NCBI GenBank assembly: GCA_016722705.1
Contig: JADKGN010000001.1
Span: 186,001 to 250,000, forward strand
From: Candidatus Dechloromonas phosphoritropha
Lineage (GTDB): Bacteria; Pseudomonadota; Gammaproteobacteria; Burkholderiales; Rhodocyclaceae
DNA: 64,000 bases
Direction: 5' to 3'
Made by a program: the position numbers and the translations under genes. Shown piece by piece: positions 39,328 to 46,570 of the stretch; within the stretch, counting starts at the first letter, position 1; each line of letters opens with the position of its first letter. The notes beneath the pieces were generated by a model. That model was not told the origin of the DNA, made no database searches, and worked only from the letters and a program-made list of their open reading frames with translations.

Positions 39328-40400
39328 GTGCTGCTTCAAAATGTCTTCGACTATCTCGATCGCGTGGCACAACGCGACTGGACCAAACATGACGTTTTTG
39401 CCATCGACATCAACCTTGGGCAGCGCGTCGACGCGGGGCGCGATCTGCCCGTCGAATTTCGAGGGGTAGAGAAGTCGGCGTTTCATCGCAAAGGTGGGTT
39501 CTATATCTACAACCACTTGATCCGCAATGGCGTACCTTTCGAAAACATCTGCTTTCTGACTGGCGAAAAGGAATCGACACTGGAGTTTGCCGAACACTGT
39601 CGCACCGCGTTGATGCCACAACCCACGGCGTTTTCGAAGAGCGACAGCGGTTTTGCGGAGTTCCGTGAGTGGCTTCGGCAGCGGCGGGAAGACCCTTATG
39701 TCACCTTGCGGAGAGGAATCATCGAGGGCTGCGAATACTTGCGCAGCCGTGTGGAAGCCGACGAGACGGTATTCCAGTTTGGGGCGTTTATCGCACCGAA
39801 GGGTGGCGATGTTGACCGGGTCAGCCGCGACGAAATCCTGGGCTATATCGATACTCTTCAGGCTTTTTTGCCGCCCATCGGTCACACGGAGGGCAGGTCT
39901 GCATTGGAAATAAAGCGTATTGAGCAACTGTATCGGCTGTTCGTACGGACGCTAGCACACGAATGGGATGCGGCAAATCCTGGAAATTTGGCACGAGACA
40001 TGCCGATGAAGCAAAAGAACATCTTGAGCGCACTTGGCTGGATCATGAAAAATGTGCGCAACTGGACGGCACATACCTCCGTGATCAATAGGCTCGAAGC
40101 GCAGGACGTGGCATTCATGTTCCTGATCAACATGCGTGCCATGTTCGATCTGGGCCCTAAACTCGTTACTTATGAAAGGGTATTGCTGGCGCTGTTTTCC
40201 AATGGTGACGATCGATTGGTGACCCAGTTGGTCGAGGAGCAACTACGCGACGCACTAGTGCACAGCTATCGCAAGGTAAAGGAGCGGGTATTCAAGGCGC
40301 AACAAGCGCGCGATGCGGTTTACTTCAGCGAAATAGTCAACAATCTGGTGCTGGCCAAGGAGGCGTTACCGGGTGTCAATTTCCTCGTATTGCTCTATCA
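39328..40400 (+). pseudogene. Operon gene B, 5' part: protein with HEPN-type RNxxxH motif, cut by IS630-type insertion
   Basis: Starts at GTG 39328, 4 nt after gene A's restored stop. 357 residues precede the IS. The N-terminal part has an alternating beta/alpha pattern with HDVFAIDINLGQ and GGFYIYNHLIRNGVPFENIC, loosely like a receiver or Rossmann-type domain. Residues 244-249 are RNWTAH, the RNxxxH signature of HEPN ribonucleases, in a helical context (LGWIMKNVRNWTAHTSVINR). As written it ends 30 nt into the element (HSMSTPIKQ). Fold assignments are tentative. Confidence 0.55.
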
Positions 40401-41526
40401 TTCCATGTCCACACCAATTAAGCAATAATAAGTGCATCTCAATGAGATCTGAGGTGTGGCATGGGAAGGCCGTTCAAGGGAGAGGGGTCGGTAGCGGAGG
40501 CGCTGAAGATTGTCAAAGAAGCCAAGAGTGTGGAACAACTGCGCCAGGCCCAAGCGGTTGTTCTGCCGTTGTGCTACGGGTTGAATCTTGAGCAGACCGC
40601 TGCGGTGATCGGCGTTTCGCTCAGTTGGGCCTCACGATTACGCAACGCGTTTCTGGCTGGACATCGGGTAGGCGGTGAATCGGAACCTGCACGAGGCGGA
40701 CGCCACCGGGAGAATTTCACCCGAGCGCAAGAAGCCGAACTGTTGAAACCGTTTTTCGACCAAGCGGCCAAGGGCGGTATATTGGTCATCAGTCAGATCA
40801 AGCCGGCCCTGGAGAAAGCGCTGGGACGCCCGATGGCGCTGTCCTCCGCCTACAACGTGCTACATCGCAACGGTTGGCGCAAGCTGGCGCCAGACAAGCG
40901 ACATCCGCAAAGTGATCCGACCGCGCAGGAGGCGTGGAAAAAAAACTCCCCGACACCCTTGCCGAACTCCGGAGAGATTTCGCTCAAGGAACCCCGATCC
41001 GTCTGATGTTTCAGGACGAAGCGCGCTTCGGGCGCATCAACGATGTGCGTCGTGCCTGGGCGCCCCAACCCATTCGACCGTTGTGCCGGGCCATGCTCAC
41101 CCACGAATACACCTACGCCTACGCGGCCGTCGATGTGGATACGGGCGCGCTTGACTCGCTGATCTTGCCGCACGTCAATACGCCGTGCATGCAGCTATTC
41201 CTCGACGAAGTGGCGGCACGCCATCCGATGGATCGGATCGTCATGGTCCTTGACGGTGCGGGCTGGCATGCCAGCCAAGCACTCAGAACACCCGAAAACA
41301 TACACCTGCTACCGTTGCCTCCCTATGCCCCTGAACTCAACCCGGTCGAGCATCTCTGGGATGAACTGCGCGAGAAGTTCTTCCACAACCTGGCCTTCGA
41401 TAGCATCGATGCACTTGAAGATCAACTCGAATCGAGCCTCAAAACCCTTGAATCAGAGCACCAGCGTGTCCGCTCAATCGTACACTGGCCGTGGATAGTT
41501 AATGCATTAACGAATTAGAAACGGAA
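40401..41526 (+). mobile_element. IS630-type element, copy 2 (uninterrupted)
   Basis: 1126 bp from TTCCATGTCC to AGAAACGGAA, flanked by TCA on both sides. It is opposite in orientation to copy 1 and nearly identical to it. Removal together with one TCA fuses gene B exactly in frame (CTC TAT CAG ATG). Confidence 0.9.
40461..41518 (+). pseudogene. IS630-type transposase, copy 2, split at an A8 tract
   Basis: The first frame starts MGRPFKGEGSVAEALK and shifts at A8 (40938-40945); the second frame carries LMFQDEARFGRI, VMVLDGAGWHASQ and ELNPVEHLWDELRE, the DDE triad. Copy 1 has A6 at this place and stays in frame there. Either a slippage mutation, a sequencing error, or programmed frameshifting at the A tract, as reported for some IS families. 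Confidence 0.8.
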
Positions 41527-41728
41527 TCAGATGTTCTGGCATGGTCTTTCGCCAGCGCGGCTAAAGAATACGGCACTACCGCTAGACCCCAAGACGCGTG
41601 AAAAGAATGTGGCGCTGTTTTTCACTTTCAACTGCCGTGCGGACAACTATCGATCGACAGCAGGAGAGGGCGAAGATTTTCTAAACCAGTTCGCGCTTGC
41701 CATTTATCGGCGCAGTTTCCCGCAGTGA
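41527..41728 (+). pseudogene. Operon gene B, 3' part
   Basis: After the duplicated TCA, the frame continues MFWHGLSPARLKNTALPLDP, KTREKNVALFFTFNCRAD and EDFLNQFALAIYRRSFPQ, with a stop at 41728. Joined to the 5' part across the IS it gives a protein of 423 residues. The stop TGA overlaps the GTG start of gene C (GTGA). Confidence 0.6.
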
Positions 41729-43391
41729 TAGACGCCGCCTTTGCTGCCCTGATCGAGGTACTTCCGCATTGCGCGGAGGAGGGACACCTCGCTACGCAGA
41801 TCAATGCTGCGTCTTTGATTGAGCATGTTGCGCAGGAAAGTGGCATCGCCCTCGGAGAAGCCACGGCGATTGTCGCCACGACCCAACGCATCCTTGACAG
41901 CTTGGCCGTGCTGGATAGGCGCCTGCTTCAGGATGGTTCTTGGCAATTCGTGTCTTTTCCTGCCCAACTCGTAGCAAATTCGCTGTTGACCGGACTCGCC
42001 GACGAGAATAAGTTTTTTTTGAATCCGATTATTGGGTCCAAGGTGCGCATAGACCCGACGAAATCGTCGAAGAGCAAAGGAATCTGCTGTGGTCGCTGGA
42101 GTCGCGGCGAGCAATGGCACATCGCCAGCATGCAGCAAAGCCGATTCGCTATATTTACTTGGCATGGGGCTTGATTCGCATCGACGGAAAATTTCTGTTA
42201 CATCATCGGGAAGACATTGCGCGACGGCAGATAGGGAATTTTGTCTTGCCCGGTGGCCGATTAAATCTCTCTGACCTACCCAAAGAACTGCAATTAGCGG
42301 AGGCATTGCCGCTGATTCAGAGAGCCGGCTCGACGTATGCGATTGCCGCCCTTGAACGCACTCTCGTCCGTGAAATGTTTGAGGAAGTCGGCTTGCGCCA
42401 CCGAGAACACTTTGAATTTCGCAATTGGCGTCGTCTCAGACCGTATCGGGAAGTCGAGGGCGCAAAAAATAATCATGCGTTCACCGAATACCTGATCGAG
42501 GTGTTCGAAGTTACCCTGACGCAATCTGGACAAGTCAGGTTGTTCGAGAAACTTTCGGCAAGCCCGGATCGGTTCTCATGGTTCTCGCCGACCGACCTTG
42601 CCAGGAAGACTCGGCCGGACGGCAGGGCGGCGTATGTCGAGGCGCTGCACGCAAATCTTGGCGTGGATCTGGCCGATCGGCTTGAGCAGGTGCCGGAATC
42701 ATTTTTCGATCAGAGCATCCGGCAAGACGAGACGGACTCGGTCGATGTTCCGGTCGATGCCACGTCACCGTTATCCTGCGGGCGTACCGGCAAGGAGCGT
42801 CCGGTTAAGGTAGCGCTTACCGACGAGGAGCGAAGAACACTCTTTGGGCTTGCGTGGCATGCGAAGGGACTGGAGTTTTCCGAGACGGGCGATGCCGTAC
42901 TCTTACCATCGGCGTGGGCCAAGGTTTCCGGCGCGGACCTGCAGTCGTCTCTGAATCATTTGGGCGAGAAGTTGCGCGGTGCCGGCATTGAACTGATCGA
43001 GTGTCGCGATCAAGAGTTTTACCGGGTGCCTTTGTCACAGAGCCTGATTTTTTTCGACCGATCACGCTACCGCTATCGCTGTGGGGCCGACGATGTTCAA
43101 GGTCGCGATGGCTGGCTGCAGCTATGCTTCGAGGCTGTCGATACACCTTTCGGGCGCACCAAGGGGATCGATCACAGATTTTCGATTACCCGAAATACAT
43201 TGCGGATAATTGAAACGGTCGAGCATGGCGAAGATCCGGAGGGGAACACCCGGATCAAGAGCGGGGATATTCAGCGGACTGTTCGCGAACAAATCGATGC
43301 GCATACCAAACCGCTTGGGCTCAGAAAATTTCTGCGCATTGAGGACAAGAATTACTCAATCGATCCAGGGCGGGACGAAGTTGCCGAATAG
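41725..43391 (+). pseudogene. Operon gene C: Nudix hydrolase-like protein, frameshifted at a T8 tract
   Basis: The first frame opens at GTG 41725 (MIDAAFAALIEVLPHCAEEG) and is helical. At T8 (42013-42020) the frame is off by one; with the correct number of T's it reads ESDYWVQGAHRPDEIVEEQR and flows into the second frame from 42114. There, GNFVLPGGRLN and a Nudix box lie at residues 72-94 (G72-x5-A78-x7-R86E87-x2-E90E91-x-G93), with Ala where the first Glu is expected. A C-terminal winged-helix-like region follows (LLPSAWAKVSGADLQSSLNH). Probable repaired length about 555. Nudix substrate unknown. Confidence 0.6.
42013..42020. repeat. T8 homopolymer at the frameshift of gene C
   Basis: AAG followed by eight T's and GAATCC. 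Nine (or six) T's would put the N-terminal and Nudix parts of gene C in one frame. Slippage-prone tract. Confidence 0.7.
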
Positions 43392-43427
43392 CTCCTTGTG
43401 CCATTGCCACTCACGAAAGGATCTGGA

Positions 43428-44042
43428 ATGAAAAAACCTACGTCTGTTGCTGCGCTTGAAGACCTCGGACGCGTTCGTCTATCGAAGTCGTTCTACCTCC
43501 GCGATTTTCTCTACAGCGAGATTGCCAATCATTACGGTATGCCGAATATCCCGGACGATCCGGATTTGGCCATTGCCGCCGGCAGTCGATTGTGCGAGGA
43601 ACTTCTCGAACCCCTGCAAGAAGCATTCGGGCGGATTGCCATTCGCTCGGCTTATCGATCGCCATCGATCAACGAATTTGGCAACCGCAACAAGCTTAAC
43701 TGTGCATCGAACGAGAAGAATTATGCGGCCCATATATGGGATCGCAGGGATGAAAGCGGCTGCATGGGCGCGACCGCCTGCGTCGTGATTCCGTGGTTCG
43801 CGGAGCTTTACGCGAAAGGCGGCGACTGGCGTTCGATGGCGTGGTGGATTCACGACCACTTGTCCTACAGTACGCTGTTTTTCTTCCCCAAACTGGCAGC
43901 CTTCAACATTCGCTGGCACGAGCGGCCGGAGCGAAGGATTGACAGCTATGTTCCTCCAAAAGGGTGCCTTACACGACCTGGCATGCCAGGGCATGAAGGT
44001 GATCATTCCGAGTGGTACGCGGATTTTCTGAAGCCTGTGTAG
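43428..44042 (+). CDS. Operon gene D: M15 peptidase-like protein
   Basis: 204 residues, ribosome-binding site AAAGGA before ATG 43428, 36 bp after gene C. FYLRDFLYSEIANHYGMPNI, LCEELLEPLQEAFGRIAIRS and SAYRSPSINEFGNRNK resemble the N-terminal half of M15-type (D-Ala-D-Ala carboxypeptidase/hedgehog fold) proteins. The usual SxHxxGxAxD is replaced by AHIWDRRDESGCMGATAC (H102, D105), and IRWHERPE near residue 164 may supply the last His. So zinc binding is plausible but the catalytic set is atypical. Only gene of the operon still intact. Confidence 0.6.
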   Translation: MKKPTSVAALEDLGRVRLSKSFYLRDFLYSEIANHYGMPNIPDDPDLAIAAGSRLCEELLEPLQEAFGRIAIRSAYRSPSINEFGNRNKLNCASNEKNYAAHIWDRRDESGCMGATACVVIPWFAELYAKGGDWRSMAWWIHDHLSYSTLFFFPKLAAFNIRWHERPERRIDSYVPPKGCLTRPGMPGHEGDHSEWYADFLKPV

Positions 44043-44083
44043 CAGCGTCACTGCCGCGGTCGACCGCAAAAATCGGTCGAAAA

Positions 44084-45160
44084 TCAGCCGCCGGTCATCG
44101 ACATGAAGCGTAGCACCTGCGGCGCATCCATCTGTTGCGTGAAGTCGTGGCCGAAGGGCTTGATGCCCATGCTGTCGATGATCGCCTGGCGTAGCGGGGT
44201 ATCCTGACCTGGATGGTCACGCAGTACCGGCAGCAGGTGCAGCGCATCGTTCTGCCCCAGGCACGGGTAAAGCTCGCCCTTGGCGGTGATGCGCACGCGG
44301 TTGCAAGTGTCGCAGAAATTGTGACTGTGTGGCGAAATGAAGCCGATCCGCGTTTCCGACCCGGGAATGCGCCAGTAGCGTGCCGGACCGCCAGAGGATT
44401 CGGCCGACGGAATCAGGTCGAAACGCTGGGCCAGCGCTTCTCGTGTTTCCTCGGACGAAATATAGGTGCCGTTGCGCCCGTGTATTTCCCCGAGCGGCAT
44501 TTCCTCGATGAAGGACAGGTCGAGTTCGTTGTCGACGGCGAACTGGACGAGGTCGCCGAATTCGTTGTCATTGGTGCCGCGCATCATCACTGCATTCAGC
44601 TTGGTGCGCTGGAAGCCCGCCGCCTGCGCCGCCTTGATGCCGTTGAGCACCTTGGCGAGGTCGCCAATCCGCGTGATGGCCTTGAAGCGCTCTGCCTTGA
44701 GGGTGTCGAGGCTGATATTGATGCGCTTGACGCCGGCGGCCTTGAGCGCTGGCGCGAAACGGTCGAGCTGCGACCCATTGCTGGTCATGACCAGATTGTC
44801 GAGGCCGGGCAGGGCGCCGAGGCGCTCGATCAGCCACAGCGCATCCTTGCGCACCAGCGGTTCGCCGCCAGTGATGCGCAGCTTGCTGACGCCGAGGCCG
44901 ACGAAGACCGACGCGACCTGCAGGCATTCTTCGAGGCTCATGACCTCGTTGCGCGGCAGGAAAGTCATTTCCTCGGCCATGCAGTAGGTACAGCGAAAAT
45001 CGCAACGGTCGGTGATCGACAGGCGGACGTAGGTGATGCGTCGGCCATATTTATCAACCAGCGTGCCCGGCGCACGGGAGCGCTGCTTGGTATCGATTGT
45101 CGGAGTAAAATCGCTCAGTCCGTCGGGCGTCGTTTCGGGCCTCAGGGTCTCGTTTTGCAT
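44084..45160 (-). CDS. moaA: GTP 3',8-cyclase MoaA
   Basis: 358 residues. The SAM cluster motif is DRCDFRCTYCMAEEM, GGEPLVRKD is the GGEP SAM-binding loop, and the C-terminal 4Fe-4S cluster ligands are in FCDTCNRVRIT and the following PCLGQNDALHL. The last residues are GG (MSMTGG), needed for activation. The first 36 residues (ETLRPETTPDGLSDF) are a variable extension. First step of molybdenum cofactor synthesis. Convergent with gene D. Confidence 0.96.
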   Translation of the reverse strand: MQNETLRPETTPDGLSDFTPTIDTKQRSRAPGTLVDKYGRRITYVRLSITDRCDFRCTYCMAEEMTFLPRNEVMSLEECLQVASVFVGLGVSKLRITGGEPLVRKDALWLIERLGALPGLDNLVMTSNGSQLDRFAPALKAAGVKRINISLDTLKAERFKAITRIGDLAKVLNGIKAAQAAGFQRTKLNAVMMRGTNDNEFGDLVQFAVDNELDLSFIEEMPLGEIHGRNGTYISSEETREALAQRFDLIPSAESSGGPARYWRIPGSETRIGFISPHSHNFCDTCNRVRITAKGELYPCLGQNDALHLLPVLRDHPGQDTPLRQAIIDSMGIKPFGHDFTQQMDAPQVLRFMSMTGG

Positions 45161-45263
45161 GGCTTGTCAGGCGTGGTGTTCGGCGTCAGAATGAAGCCGG
45201 CTGTTGAGTCAGGCCGCCGATTATGGGTATTCGCACAGTTACAAACAAGTGGAGGCATCAAAA

Positions 45264-45791
45264 ATGCAAAAGTTCATTCTCGTTGGCGCGCTGGCTTGCA
45301 GCGGGTTGCTTAGCGGTTGCATGGGCGGCATGGGCAGTTCCAGCGCCGACCGTGCGGAGGCACAATTGGCACCGACGCAGGGCAACAAGGTTAGTGGCAC
45401 GGTTACTTTCGTTCAATCAGGCGCCAAATTAAAGGTATTTGCCGAGGTCAGCGGCCTGACGCCGGGCCTCCATGGCTTCCATATCCATGAAAAGGGCGAT
45501 TGCAGTGCGCCGGACGGCACCAGTGCCGGCGGCCATTTCAACCCCACGAACAAGCCCCACGGTAACCCCGAGCGTGGTGAGCATCACGCCGGCGACATGG
45601 TGCAGCTGGTCGCCGACGAAAAGGGCATCGCCCGCCAGGTGTCCTACATCGAGGGACCGACGCTTGGTGAAGGGCCGGGCAACATCATCGGACGTAGCGT
45701 CATCGTTCACACCACGCTGGACGACTACAAGACGCAACCAACCGGCAATTCCGGTGGCCGTCAAGCTTGCGGGGTCATCGTCAAGAAATAG
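45264..45791 (+). CDS. sodC: Cu/Zn superoxide dismutase, lipoprotein
   Basis: 175 residues. MQKFILVGALACSGLLSGC carries a lipobox (LSGC), so the enzyme is anchored to a membrane facing the periplasm. Metal ligands are in LHGFHIHEKGDCSAP, GGHFNPTNKPHG and EHHAGDM, and the C-terminal ACGVI block closes the disulfide pair with GDC. Disproportionates periplasmic superoxide. Divergent from moaA; a terminator follows. Confidence 0.95.
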   Translation: MQKFILVGALACSGLLSGCMGGMGSSSADRAEAQLAPTQGNKVSGTVTFVQSGAKLKVFAEVSGLTPGLHGFHIHEKGDCSAPDGTSAGGHFNPTNKPHGNPERGEHHAGDMVQLVADEKGIARQVSYIEGPTLGEGPGNIIGRSVIVHTTLDDYKTQPTGNSGGRQACGVIVKK

Positions 45792-45821
45792 GTGGCTTTT
45801 CAGGGTTGACCGCAACAGGCG

Positions 45822-45850
45822 ACGGATCGGGAATTTTCCCGGTCCGTTTT
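45822..45850 (+). terminator. Rho-independent terminator after sodC
   Basis: ACGGATCGGGAA pairs with TTCCCGGTCCGT (one G-T), then TTTT, about 30 bp after the sodC stop. Confidence 0.75.
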
Positions 45851-45875
45851 ATTTGGCGGCGCGCCGCGACTGTTG

Positions 45876-46527
45876 CTAAGCTAGCACTGCCTGTCCCGAA
45901 TAGGCGAGGATCGCCTGATACTGTTTTCCGGGCAGGTTCTGGCGCAGTGCGGCAAACAGTTGCCGGGTCGTTTCCTGCGCCAGGCTGCTGGCCGACGAGT
46001 CGCTGAGCAGGCGAATCTGGATACTGGCCAGCGCATCCGCCAGCAGCCGCCAGCCGAGCAGCGGCATGCGTCGGGTCAGCGCCAGTATCAGAGACTCACG
46101 AGAGCGCGCAGGATGCGCTGTGCCTCCGCGCTGTCATCGCAGGCCGTCATGGCGTCCCAGAGTGCCAGATGAATATTGCGGCGCAATTCGATCTTGAAAT
46201 CCAGCGCGTCGGTCTCGACCGCGTCGAGTTGCGCGAAAAAGTGCTGTAAGTGCGCGTCTTCGGCAGTATCCAGCGCTGTCTGCAGCGAACCGAGCAGCGC
46301 ACTCAAGGTAGGAATTGCGGCAGGTTCGAAGGCCTGACTGTAGGCTAGTCCCCACTGGTCGAGCCCGGTGGCGAGCAGGGCGTGGCGCAGCGTGCGCGCC
46401 TCATCGCTGTCACCGGCGGCGCACCAGTTGCGGCAACGCTGCTCGATCTCGGCCAGATTGGTGTCGCGCCCTGGCGCTGGGCATCGGCCGTCATCGTCGG
46501 CGCCAGGCGGTCGGGGTCGTGGGTCAT
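45876..46527 (-). pseudogene. Unknown gene upstream of sodC, two frameshifts
   Basis: Three overlapping minus-strand frames read as one protein: MTHDPDRLAPTMTADAQRQGA (from 46527), DTNLAEIEQRCRNWCAAGDS and FFAQLDAVETDALDFKIELR (to 46088), then LTRRMPLLGWRLLADALASI to the stop at 45876. Restoring one base near 46475 and one near 46083 connects them into about 215 residues. No family recognised. It is downstream of the DUF2339 gene with the same orientation, so both may be one transcript. Confidence 0.5.
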
Positions 46528-46570
46528 CGTCGTGCGGGGGAGGGGGGACAAGCGCCGCGTAACGATACCG

